Positions 1 to 5,822 of a stretch of 7,181 nt of DNA are shown one piece after another (the first letter of the stretch is position 1; the number at the start of each line of letters is the position of its first letter). The notes under the pieces are model-generated. The model made no database searches, had not been told where the DNA came from, and saw only the letters and a program-made list of their open reading frames with translations. Source of the DNA: an uncultured Micrococcales bacterium (GTDB lineage: Bacteria; Actinomycetota; Actinomycetes; Actinomycetales; Microbacteriaceae); the NCBI GenBank assembly GCA_903866485.1, contig CAIPNT010000007.1, positions 1 through 7,181 on the forward strand. The letters run 5' to 3'. A program made the position numbers and the translations under genes.

Positions 1-476
1 ATGTTGAAGTCGCCCATCAGTGCCAGCGGCACATCGCCCGAGTGCTCCTGAAATTCGGCGGTGGTGGCGGCCAAGCGGTCTAGCCATTCGAGCTTGTAGG
101 TGTAGTGCGGGTCATCCAAGGTTCGACCGTTCGGAACATAGAGCGACCACAGGCGAACGCCGTCAAAGGTTGCGCCGAGCGCGCGGGCTTCTTCAACCCG
201 AGGCTTGCCCTCTTTGCCAAAGCTTGGCATTCCGCTGAAGCCGATTTCGATGTCTTCGGCCGGGATCTTGGTTGCGAAGGCAACGCCGTTCCACTGGTCA
301 AGTCCGTGCATGATCACCTGATAGCCGGCGGCTTCAAAGGCCGCCACCGGAAATTGCTCGGGCTTGCACTTGATCTCTTGCATGGCCAGCACGTCGGTTT
401 GCGAGCGTTCGAGCCAGTCGACCACGCGACCGACTCGGGTGCGGATTGAGTTGACGTTGTGGGTTGCGATGCGCAT
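1..476 (-). CDS. xthA: Exodeoxyribonuclease III (AP endonuclease family), partial: N-terminal 158 residues
   Basis: Metal-dependent 3'-5' exonuclease and apurinic/apyrimidinic endonuclease of base-excision repair, cytoplasmic. Reading the minus strand from the ATG at 476 gives MRIATHNVNSIRTRVGRVVD and then the hallmark LAMQEIKC. Family catalytic and metal positions are visible: N7, E34 (QE motif), Y113 in YVPNGR, and D156/N158 in MGDFN, matching E. coli Xth Y109, D151 and N153. The remaining part (second half, with the SDH motif) lies beyond base 1, so the gene is cut by the window edge and not broken. The start is fixed by an in-frame TAG four codons upstream (488-486) and by a -10-like TAGCCT ending 6 bases before the ATG. 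It is divergent from pyrE, with 67 bases between start codons. Family assignment is secure. The subtype (exoIII versus an eukaryote-like ExoA) is slightly less so. Confidence 0.95.
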   Translation of the reverse strand, partial: MRIATHNVNSIRTRVGRVVDWLERSQTDVLAMQEIKCKPEQFPVAAFEAAGYQVIMHGLDQWNGVAFATKIPAEDIEIGFSGMPSFGKEGKPRVEEARALGATFDGVRLWSLYVPNGRTLDDPHYTYKLEWLDRLAATTAEFQEHSGDVPLALMGDFN

Positions 477-482
477 GGATAA

Positions 483-488
483 AGGCTA
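483..488 (-). promoter_or_regulatory. Predicted -10 box of a leaderless xthA promoter
   Basis: The minus strand reads TAGCCT, then TTATCC, then the ATG of xthA. The hexamer fits the actinobacterial -10 consensus TANNNT, and its distance places the transcription start on or next to the A of ATG. No Shine-Dalgarno sequence precedes the gene. No convincing -35 box is visible (the nearest is TTGCCC at 509-504, with a 15-base spacer). The TAG is also an in-frame stop. This is inference from pattern and spacing, strengthened by the same arrangement at other genes in the window. Confidence 0.6.
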
Positions 489-531
489 ACCGAAGCGTTG
501 CCAGGGCAAGGATGCGGCACGGTCAGAACGC

Positions 532-537
532 TAAACT
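532..537 (+). promoter_or_regulatory. Predicted -10 box of a leaderless pyrE promoter
   Basis: TAAACT ends exactly 6 bases before the pyrE ATG at 544, so transcription would begin at or beside the start codon. If so there is no leader in which PyrR-type or translation-coupled attenuation could act. The TAA is also in frame with pyrE and closes the reading frame upstream. No good -35 hexamer is seen at the usual distance; TTGCCA at 498-503 is too far (28 bases). Confidence 0.55.
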
Positions 538-543
538 GAAGCC

Positions 544-1107
544 ATGACTTTTGACCCAGCCACCCACCCGCGCCTCGTAGAACTCATCAAGCAGCTTGCC
601 GTCGTTCACGGTCGAGTGACTCTGTCTAGCGGCATCGAAGCCGACTATTACGTTGATCTTCGCCGAGCCACCTTGCACCACGAGGCGGCACCGCTGATTG
701 GCCAGGCAATGCTCGACCTGCTCGACCTCAACAACATCACCGATTTCGACGCCGTCGGCGGCCTCACCATGGGCGCCGACCCGGTTGCCACCGCGATCAT
801 GCATCAGGCTGCGGCCCGTGGTCGCGCGATCGACGCATTCGTGGTTCGCAAGGCTGCCAAGGCGCACGGCATGGGCCGTCAGGTTGAAGGCCCAGATGTG
901 AAGGGCAAGCGCGTAATCGTTGTCGAAGACACCTCAACCACCGGTGGTTCTCCGCTAACCGCGGCCAATGCCCTAGAAGAGGCCGGCGCAATCATCGTTG
1001 CCGTGGCAACCGTTGTCGACCGCGACACCGGCGCTCAGAAGGTCATCGAAGATGCCGGGTACCGCTATTTCTCAGCTGTTTCGCTAGACGACTTAGGTCT
1101 GAGGTAG
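544..1107 (+). CDS. pyrE: Orotate phosphoribosyltransferase
   Basis: Catalyses orotate + PRPP to orotidine 5'-monophosphate + pyrophosphate, the fifth step of de novo UMP synthesis, as a cytoplasmic dimer. The 187-residue product has the normal bacterial length. Visible family signatures are SGIEADYYVDLR (residues 29-40), which lies near the substrate pocket, the mobile catalytic loop RKAAKAHGMGR (102-112) with K103, K106 and H108, and the PRPP-binding motif VIVVEDTSTTGGS (124-136) with the paired acidic residues E128 and D129. The start is fixed by an in-frame TAA at 532-534, part of the predicted -10 box, with no Shine-Dalgarno sequence. The stop is 2 bases before the next ATG, and the end of pyrE carries the GAGG used by that gene, so the lectin gene is probably co-transcribed and translationally coupled. 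Divergent from xthA. Confidence 0.97.
   Translation: MTFDPATHPRLVELIKQLAVVHGRVTLSSGIEADYYVDLRRATLHHEAAPLIGQAMLDLLDLNNITDFDAVGGLTMGADPVATAIMHQAAARGRAIDAFVVRKAAKAHGMGRQVEGPDVKGKRVIVVEDTSTTGGSPLTAANALEEAGAIIVAVATVVDRDTGAQKVIEDAGYRYFSAVSLDDLGLR
1101..1104 (+). promoter_or_regulatory. Shine-Dalgarno sequence of the lectin gene, inside the pyrE end
   Basis: GAGG lies 5 bases before the ATG at 1110 and overlaps the last codons of pyrE. It fixes the start of the secreted protein and contrasts with the SD-less, promoter-first genes of the window. Confidence 0.6.
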
Positions 1108-1109
1108 AA

Positions 1110-2918
1110 ATGAAGAGCAGATTTAAGCAGCTCTGCGCATCGGTTGCCATTCTCGGTTTCCTCACAGTGTTGCCTGCCCAAGCAGCGCAGGCAACGGGCT
1201 CCGCACCTTCGGTGGCCAACGTCTCGGCGAACCAAACTTTCACTCGAGGGGCCCTCACCCCGGTCCAATTTGATGGCACCGTGCTAAGCGGTTTCACCGG
1301 GACGGTTGAGGTGCGCGTTAGCGTTCAAAGTGGAGTCGGCTTGCTGCATGTGACCAGTGCAACGGGCATGACCTTGATCGGTGGATATTCCGACGCGGTC
1401 GCAGGCAATGTTGCAAATCTTGGATACTCGGGTTCGCAGGCCAATGCCAACGCAATGCTGGCCACTCTGCAGTACTTGGGTGACAGCGCCGCCGGCGCCG
1501 ACAACATCCGCATCGATGTAACCAACCAGCTAGCAGCGGGTTCATACCCGGTTTATGGTGGTCACGCATATAGTCTCGTGAGCACTTCAAACCTCACTTG
1601 GGGTGCCGCTCGAACGGCAGCTGCTGCTCTCTCGGTTCCGAAGGCGGGTGGCGGAACCTGCCCTGGTTATCTAGCCACACTTAACGGCAATGGTGTTGAA
1701 ACCAGCCTCAAGGGCAGCGTGGAGCGAGCCTTCTTGGCGGCCGATCTACCAACTTCTGTTTACACATGGATCGGCGCTTCTGATGCGGCCGTGCGTGGCA
1801 CTTGGCAGTGGGTCACCGACCCGGATGACCCGACCTCAGTATTTTGGTTGGGCTATGGCGGTGGCTCACGACAAAATGGCTTTGACTCAAACTGGTATCC
1901 TGACGAGCCAAATAACTCGGGCGGCATAGAGATTTATGCCCAGATAACTTTTGGTACTGACACCTGGAACGACTCCTCGGCGGTCGCGAACTCTTATGAC
2001 TACTACGTCGAATATGGAAGCAGCACTTGCCAACCTCAGGTGGTCGCAGACAACGAGGCTGTTTCGATTGCTTCGCTGAACACCATTTCAGAGCCCTCTG
2101 CTATATCAGGCTTGACTGTGCTTCGCGATGGAAATTCAGCCCGACTCAACTGGACGGCGCCGGCCAACGGAGGCTCATCTATCACAGACTATGCAGTGGC
2201 TTATCAGCCGAGTGGTGCAAGCACCTGGACAACCCTGTCACATGCACCTTCAACTTCCACTACCGTTCAGATCCCGGGCATCGACTCTAATGGTGGCTTC
2301 AACTTTCGAGTTGCTGCCATAAACGGTGTTGGTCAAGCAGCCTGGGTAACATCCTCTCTCGCGGCGCAGCGTCCTTGGACTGGTCCGGCGATCGGAGCGC
2401 AACCTTCAAGGGCATCACGACAAGTGCCGACTACAGGTGGAACGCTAGAGATCACAGGAAGCGGCTTCGAGACGACCACTGCGGTGTCAATAAATGGCGT
2501 AGAGCTAAAATTTGATGCCACGGATCCGAAACTTATTAAAATCCAGATTCCCGCCGGAACGGGTTCGCCAGATCTAAGCTTCAGTAGCACTGAAGGCAGT
2601 TTGATCTATGAAAACGCCTTTGAGTATGTGACTCCAAAGCCGGTTATTGTTCCTGAGACGTTGAGCTTCGGAGGCCGCAACTGGTCTCCAAAGTCGAGAG
2701 CATCTATCCTTGCCAAGTTGAAGTCTCAGGTTGGTTATCGCACTGCTACGTGCACGATTGTAAGTGGCTCTAACGCTGCCGCCTCGGGCAGCCTGAAGCG
2801 CTTCTGCCAAGACTTGCTGACCAACTATGTATTCAAAACGGTAACTCTGGTTGATGCTCGAACGACCCAAAAAATCAAGGATTCGTCCTACCGTCTCAAG
2901 TTCGACCTTTCGGAATAG
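1110..2918 (+). CDS. Secreted multidomain protein: cadherin-like region, C-type lectin, fibronectin III, IPT/TIG and an unassigned C-terminal domain
   Basis: Predicted exported protein of 602 residues, probably acting outside the cell; ligand unknown. Order: Sec signal peptide (about 1-28: basic n-region, hydrophobic SVAILGFLTVL, AxA cleavage after residue 25 or 28); a beta-rich, cadherin-like region (about 35-140); a C-type lectin fold (about 145-315) with WIGASD (W220), EPNN (E266-N269), WND (W286-D288) and C184/C307 as a possible disulphide; fibronectin type III (about 328-418); IPT/TIG (about 425-507); and an unrecognised tail (about 510-602) with C548 and C566. EPN and WND are the classical Ca2+ and mannose-type sugar-binding motifs, so binding competence is plausible. 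I see no lipobox, C-terminal membrane anchor or LPXTG motif, so the protein is either released or held by the tail. Two hand-counted lines (2461-2580) are 50% GC, lower than neighbouring core genes. The 2-base gaps on both sides argue for an operon with pyrE and the MFS gene. Confidence 0.85.
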   Translation: MKSRFKQLCASVAILGFLTVLPAQAAQATGSAPSVANVSANQTFTRGALTPVQFDGTVLSGFTGTVEVRVSVQSGVGLLHVTSATGMTLIGGYSDAVAGNVANLGYSGSQANANAMLATLQYLGDSAAGADNIRIDVTNQLAAGSYPVYGGHAYSLVSTSNLTWGAARTAAAALSVPKAGGGTCPGYLATLNGNGVETSLKGSVERAFLAADLPTSVYTWIGASDAAVRGTWQWVTDPDDPTSVFWLGYGGGSRQNGFDSNWYPDEPNNSGGIEIYAQITFGTDTWNDSSAVANSYDYYVEYGSSTCQPQVVADNEAVSIASLNTISEPSAISGLTVLRDGNSARLNWTAPANGGSSITDYAVAYQPSGASTWTTLSHAPSTSTTVQIPGIDSNGGFNFRVAAINGVGQAAWVTSSLAAQRPWTGPAIGAQPSRASRQVPTTGGTLEITGSGFETTTAVSINGVELKFDATDPKLIKIQIPAGTGSPDLSFSSTEGSLIYENAFEYVTPKPVIVPETLSFGGRNWSPKSRASILAKLKSQVGYRTATCTIVSGSNAAASGSLKRFCQDLLTNYVFKTVTLVDARTTQKIKDSSYRLKFDLSE

Positions 2919-2920
2919 CG

Positions 2921-4162
2921 GTGCTGAATTCCGATTTACTGGGTGTGGCAAAGCCGCGTATGACGCCTATAGTCATCACGCTGCTGTCTTCGATGCTGAG
3001 CGTGATTTCTGGCTCGATGGTTTTCATGGCCTTTCCCTGGCTGGCCATTAAACTAACCGGCTCGGCCACTAGCGCCGGAGCGATGATCGCAATCACCTCG
3101 ATTCCGGGCTTGCTGCTGGCACCGGTGGTCGGCTCAATCATCGACAAGTTTGGTCGCCGTCGCGTGGGAATCTATATCGAATTGCTCACCGCCGGCGTCA
3201 CCCTGCTTATTCCAATTGCCGCCGGTTACTGGGTGATGACCCTTCCGCTATTAATCGCGATTGGTCTCATTCGCTCGACCGTCGGTTCGGGGGCTGGTTC
3301 GGCTCGCAAATCGTTTATGCCCGATGTGGCCAGAGTTGCCGATTTGTCGCTTGAGCGCGTGAACTCAATTCAAGAGGCGATTTTTGCAACAGGTTTTGCT
3401 ATCGGCCCGGCGTTGGCATCAGTTTGCATCGGGCTATTCGGGGTATACAACACCTTCTATGTTGTGTGCGCATTCGGTCTGCTGTCAGGCCTCTTGATGT
3501 TTTTTGTGCGTGTCAAAGAGGTTATTGAACCGCACGAGGATGAAAAGAACCTGTTCAAATTTGCCCTAGAAGGGTTCAAGGTTTTGGGCAGCACCCCATC
3601 GGTTGCCATCATGCTTGCCGGAGTGATGACACTCGCGATGATTTATTTGCCAACCGAGATGATTGTTTTGCCGAAGTATTTCACCGGCAAAGGTGACGCT
3701 CAGGGCCTCGGTTTCTTGCTTTCGGCGATGGCCGCCGCGACTATTTTCGGTGCGTTGGCCTTTGAAAAGTTATCTAAAAAGTTCAAATACAGCACCATCT
3801 TTAGGATTGCGATTTTGGGCGTTGCGGTCTCGATGCTGCCGATGTCATTCCTGCCTCCTTACTGGGTGATGATTGCATTCGGCCTGATTCTTGGTGTCAC
3901 CTGGGGGCCGATTACTCCGCTGCTCAACACGGTGATTCAGCGCAAAATCGCGCCGAGCAAGCGCGGCCGAGTCTTCAGCCTCGAGATGGTGATCTGGTCA
4001 GGCGGCCCGATGCTTTCGATGGTGCTCGCCGGAATCGCGGTTGACTCATTTGGCGTGAAGCCGGTTTACGTCGTGCTTGCAATCGCCACCACAACCGCCG
4101 GTCTGTTCATCACATTCAACAAGCGCATGAAAGAGATTAATACCGCGGATTTCGCAGACTAG
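2921..4162 (+). CDS. MFS transporter, DHA3/EntS-like (MFS_3 type)
   Basis: Integral membrane secondary transporter, probably a proton-coupled exporter; substrate unknown. The 413 residues are mostly hydrophobic and fit 12 helices with a central hydrophilic loop (about 198-222, RVKEVIEPHEDEKN). The helix 2-3 loop has MFS motif A in the form GSIIDKFGRRR (71-81). The stretch SFMPDVARVADLSLERVNS (131-149) followed by FAIGPALA is typical of the MFS_3/DHA3 exporters that resemble EntS and macrolide efflux proteins. A degenerate repeat of motif A occurs at LSKKFKY (284-290). The start used is GTG at 2921, with weak SD-like GGAA at 2912-2915. ATG at 2960 (residue 14) is an alternative and would lose only the cytoplasmic N-tail. 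It begins 2 bases after the lectin stop, so it is probably in the pyrE operon. The link to the lectin protein is positional only. Confidence 0.88.
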   Translation: MLNSDLLGVAKPRMTPIVITLLSSMLSVISGSMVFMAFPWLAIKLTGSATSAGAMIAITSIPGLLLAPVVGSIIDKFGRRRVGIYIELLTAGVTLLIPIAAGYWVMTLPLLIAIGLIRSTVGSGAGSARKSFMPDVARVADLSLERVNSIQEAIFATGFAIGPALASVCIGLFGVYNTFYVVCAFGLLSGLLMFFVRVKEVIEPHEDEKNLFKFALEGFKVLGSTPSVAIMLAGVMTLAMIYLPTEMIVLPKYFTGKGDAQGLGFLLSAMAAATIFGALAFEKLSKKFKYSTIFRIAILGVAVSMLPMSFLPPYWVMIAFGLILGVTWGPITPLLNTVIQRKIAPSKRGRVFSLEMVIWSGGPMLSMVLAGIAVDSFGVKPVYVVLAIATTTAGLFITFNKRMKEINTADFAD

Positions 4163-4197
4163 GCTGGCGCATTGGCCTGGCCCCATTAGCCATTTGG

Positions 4198-4203
4198 TAG
4201 CCT
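4198..4203 (+). promoter_or_regulatory. Predicted -10 box of a leaderless promoter for the HAD phosphatase
   Basis: TAGCCT, then AGTGAC, then ATG at 4210. The hexamer is identical to the one before xthA and has the same 6-base spacing. Its TAG is in frame with the gene. A second TAGCC lies 11 bases upstream (4187-4191). TTGGCC at 4172-4177 is the only -35-like element, with a long 20-base spacer. The 47-base gap after the MFS gene contains no clear hairpin plus T-run. Confidence 0.6.
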
Positions 4204-4209
4204 AGTGAC

Positions 4210-4980
4210 ATGGCAGATCGCAGCAATATCACCTCTTGGCTAACCGACATGGATGGCGTGCTCGTGCACGAGGGTCACCCGATTGCTGGCGCGGCCGAGC
4301 TAATCGCCAAGTGGACCGCTGCCGGCACTCCATTCTTGGTGCTCACCAACAACTCGATATACACCCCACGCGACCTTTCGGCGCGACTAAAGCTTGCCGG
4401 CTTGGACATCCCTGAAGATCGCATTTGGACTTCGGCACTGGCCACCGCTGCATTCTTGAACAGCCAGAAGCCTGGCGGTTCGGCATTCGTGATTGGCGAG
4501 GCAGGCATGACTCAGGCGCTGCACGACGTTGGCTATGTGCAGACCGACCAGAACCCTGACTACGTTGTTCTCGGAGAGACCCGAAACCTCAGTTTCGAAA
4601 ACCTGACCAAAGCCGTCCGTCTTATCGGTGCCGGTGCACGATTCATCGTCACTAACCCGGATGCAACCGGCCCGTCAGCCGAGGGTCCGATTCCGGCGGC
4701 TGGTTCGGTCGCCGCGCTAATCACAAAGGCCACCGGAATGAAGCCATACATCGTTGGCAAGCCAAACCCGATGATGTTTCGCAGCGCGATGCGCAAGATT
4801 GGCGCACACTCTGAGTCAACCGGCATGATCGGTGACCGCATGGACACCGACGTGGTTGCCGGAATCGAAGCCGGTCTGCACACCGTGCTGGTGCTCACCG
4901 GCATCTCGGATGACGCCGAAATCGCGAAGTACCCATTCCGTCCGACTGAGATTTTGAACTCAGTCGCCGACCTAATCTAG
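4210..4980 (+). CDS. HAD-IIA family (NagD-like) sugar-phosphate/nucleotide phosphatase
   Basis: Cytoplasmic Mg2+-dependent phosphohydrolase of the haloacid dehalogenase superfamily; likely substrates are nucleoside monophosphates or sugar phosphates, but the sequence does not say which. All four HAD motifs are present. Motif I is WLTDMDGVL, with nucleophile D13 and acid/base D15. Motif II is LTNNS (T46). Motif III is GKPNP (K184). Motif IV is GDRMDTD (D209, D214). The spacing between motifs II and III leaves room for the C2-type cap (about 75-180) that defines class IIA, and 256 residues is the usual length. The start is set by an in-frame TAG at 4198-4200 and the adjacent predicted -10 box; there is no SD. 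The stop is 7 bases from the stop of the convergent PIN toxin gene. It might be annotated as NagD or as a general HAD hydrolase; the gene symbol is withheld. Confidence 0.93.
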   Translation: MADRSNITSWLTDMDGVLVHEGHPIAGAAELIAKWTAAGTPFLVLTNNSIYTPRDLSARLKLAGLDIPEDRIWTSALATAAFLNSQKPGGSAFVIGEAGMTQALHDVGYVQTDQNPDYVVLGETRNLSFENLTKAVRLIGAGARFIVTNPDATGPSAEGPIPAAGSVAALITKATGMKPYIVGKPNPMMFRSAMRKIGAHSESTGMIGDRMDTDVVAGIEAGLHTVLVLTGISDDAEIAKYPFRPTEILNSVADLI

Positions 4981-4987
4981 AGAACGC

Positions 4988-5389
4988 TTAGAAGTACAGC
5001 GCGCTGACGCCCGGCAGTTGCTCGAATTGGGCCGCTCGATCTGACGTTAGAACCTGAGCTTCGAGCACGAACGCCGCTGAGGCAATCGCCAAATTAAATT
5101 CAGTACGTGGAATTCCCGCCTTTTTAGAGGCCGCCGACAAAATCGCCCAGGCTCGGGCTTGCTTTCGATCAAAGGGAAGGACCTCTGCCAGATTCTCGAA
5201 TGATTCAAGCACAGATAGCTGATAGCTCCGATAGGTCTGATCATTCGAAAGCTCAACTCCGACCAAGAATTCGGCAACTGTAACTTCCGGCAGGTAAAAG
5301 TTTTTGCCAGTTTTCGAGAGATCTTCGAGACTCAACTTTCGTCGAGCCACCGCAATTAAGGCCGAGGTGTCGAGGACTAGCTTTCCCAT
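4988..5389 (-). CDS. vapC: PIN-domain ribonuclease toxin (VapC-like)
   Basis: Probable toxin that cleaves RNA (tRNA or rRNA in characterised VapCs) when freed from its antitoxin. The 133 residues match the family length. The PIN signature begins at once, LVLDTSALIAV with D7; the second acid is E40 in VTVAEFLVGVE, and the last is D117 in LTSDRAAQF. The third conserved acid, normally the Asp in a DLLIAA-type motif, is Asn here (N99 in EFNLAIAS), with E97 two residues earlier. This may lower or alter metal binding. The start overlaps the antitoxin stop by 13 bases, and AGGG at 5402-5399 (9 bases upstream) serves as its ribosome site, a standard coupled toxin-antitoxin arrangement. Four hand-counted lines (5101-5340) average about 49% GC, lower than the core genes, which suggests acquisition by transfer. 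Target unknown. Confidence 0.85.
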   Translation of the reverse strand: MGKLVLDTSALIAVARRKLSLEDLSKTGKNFYLPEVTVAEFLVGVELSNDQTYRSYQLSVLESFENLAEVLPFDRKQARAWAILSAASKKAGIPRTEFNLAIASAAFVLEAQVLTSDRAAQFEQLPGVSALYF

Positions 5390-5688
5390 GGCATTTTGCC
5401 CTGTTCAAAACGCTCTTGAGCCAACTTGCGTTGGGCGGTCTTCATAGCCATGACTTCATCCCAAACATCTGGGACATTCGGGTCGTATGGCGGGATGTCG
5501 GGGAATCGGTCATAAACCGCTTGGATGGCGGCAGCCAACGCTGCACCATTTGGCTTGCGAGGCTCTGCAGGGACTATTCGAGCAATCTCAACCTTGCCGC
5601 GTCGAACCACGATTTCTTCGCCAGCAGCAACCTGATCCATGACTGCCGAAAAGTTGCGGGCCACCTCGGTAACGGACATTTCCTTCAT
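5377..5688 (-). CDS. Phd/YefM-family antitoxin of the PIN toxin
   Basis: DNA-binding antitoxin expected to neutralise the PIN toxin and repress its own operon. The product from the ATG at 5688 is 103 residues. The first 45 or so (MSVTEVARNFSAVMDQV, then GEEIVVRRGKVEIARIVPAE) are the Phd/YefM dimerisation and DNA-binding fold. The C-terminal part, with EVMAMKTAQRKLAQERFEQG, looks helical and charged, as in toxin-wrapping tails. The start is uncertain. 5688 fits family N-termini and follows TAATCT by 7 bases. The upstream in-frame ATG at 5730 adds 14 residues (MTIAFENQSDNLIF) and has TAAGTT exactly 6 bases before it, the spacing seen at other genes here. ATG at 5679 is a third option. I prefer 5688 because the palindrome at 5692-5708 would then lie in the promoter and not in the coding region. 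Confidence 0.82.
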   Translation of the reverse strand: MKEMSVTEVARNFSAVMDQVAAGEEIVVRRGKVEIARIVPAEPRKPNGAALAAAIQAVYDRFPDIPPYDPNVPDVWDEVMAMKTAQRKLAQERFEQGKMPWES

Positions 5689-5691
5689 AAA

Positions 5692-5708
5692 AATCAGATT
5701 ATCTGATT
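5692..5708. promoter_or_regulatory. Perfect 8+1+8 palindrome, likely toxin-antitoxin operator
   Basis: AATCAGAT, a central T, then ATCTGATT: perfectly complementary 8-base arms around one base. It contains the -10-like TAATCT (5701-5696, minus strand) of the start at 5688, so a bound antitoxin would block that promoter. Autorepression through short palindromes is standard for Phd/YefM antitoxins; that this one is the operator is inference. If the real start is 5730, the palindrome instead lies 22-38 bases inside the gene. Confidence 0.65.
5696..5701 (-). promoter_or_regulatory. Candidate -10 box (proximal) of the antitoxin operon
   Basis: The minus strand reads TAATCT, seven bases (GATTTTT), then ATG at 5688. 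Overlapping GATAAT is also near the general bacterial consensus. No SD precedes this ATG, consistent with a leaderless or nearly leaderless message. It is inside the palindrome. Confidence 0.45.
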
Positions 5709-5736
5709 GATTTTCAAACGCAATAGTCATGACCGA

Positions 5737-5742
5737 AACTTA
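5737..5742 (-). promoter_or_regulatory. Candidate -10 box (distal) of the antitoxin operon
   Basis: The minus strand reads TAAGTT, then TCGGTC, then the alternative ATG at 5730. It matches the TARNNT-N6-ATG layout of xthA, pyrE, the HAD gene and nhaA, including an in-frame TAA. It competes with the proximal box; both could be used. Confidence 0.4.
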
Positions 5743-5780
5743 GCCACGTTCGCCGTGCGTTTGCGTGCGAATCCTAAATC

Positions 5781-5803
5781 TGTGGACAAATACACACTCC
5801 ACA
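5781..5803. promoter_or_regulatory. Inverted repeat TGTGGA-N11-TCCACA upstream of nhaA
   Basis: Six-base perfect arms (5781-5786 and 5798-5803) lie between the divergent antitoxin and nhaA genes, centred about 31 bases before the predicted nhaA transcription start, where a repressor would cover the -35 region. The left arm extends to TGTGGACAA, the reverse of the DnaA-box form TTGTCCACA known from high-GC actinobacteria. The right arm (CACTCCACA) is a poorer match. It may be a regulator site, a DnaA-type site or chance. Confidence 0.35.
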
Positions 5804-5810
5804 AGGTGGC

Positions 5811-5816
5811 TAGGCT
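5811..5816 (+). promoter_or_regulatory. Predicted -10 box of a leaderless nhaA promoter
   Basis: TAGGCT, then TGAACC, then ATG at 5823, the same spacing as before xthA, pyrE and the HAD gene. Both the TAG and the TGA that follows at 5817-5819 are in frame, so nhaA cannot start further upstream. No SD is present. Confidence 0.6.
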
Positions 5817-5822
5817 TGAACC

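Noticed and set aside
105..449. 114-codon plus-strand frame opposite xthA
   Set aside because: The minus strand encodes the exonuclease III N-terminus in an uninterrupted frame with catalytic residues; the plus frame is its shadow.
523..867. 114-codon minus-strand frame overlapping pyrE and the xthA/pyrE gap
   Set aside because: It opposes the conserved pyrE coding sequence and would collide with the divergent promoter region.
2574..2951. 125-codon minus-strand frame opposite the lectin C-terminus and MFS start
   Set aside because: Its translation is low-complexity and unlike any family. The plus-strand frame has signal peptide, domains and tight operon spacing.
4163..4209. Possible terminator hairpin after the MFS gene (TGGC ... 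GCCA)
   Set aside because: The stem is only about 4 base pairs with a long loop and no T-run follows; it is not convincing as an intrinsic terminator.
4560..4904. 114-codon minus-strand frame opposite the HAD gene
   Set aside because: Shadow frame: the plus strand carries all four HAD motifs across the same bases.
5749..5771. Imperfect repeat TTCGC-N13-GCGAA with CGTGCG direct repeats between the antitoxin and nhaA
   Set aside because: The arms are only 5 bases and do not extend inward; at this base composition it could easily be chance.
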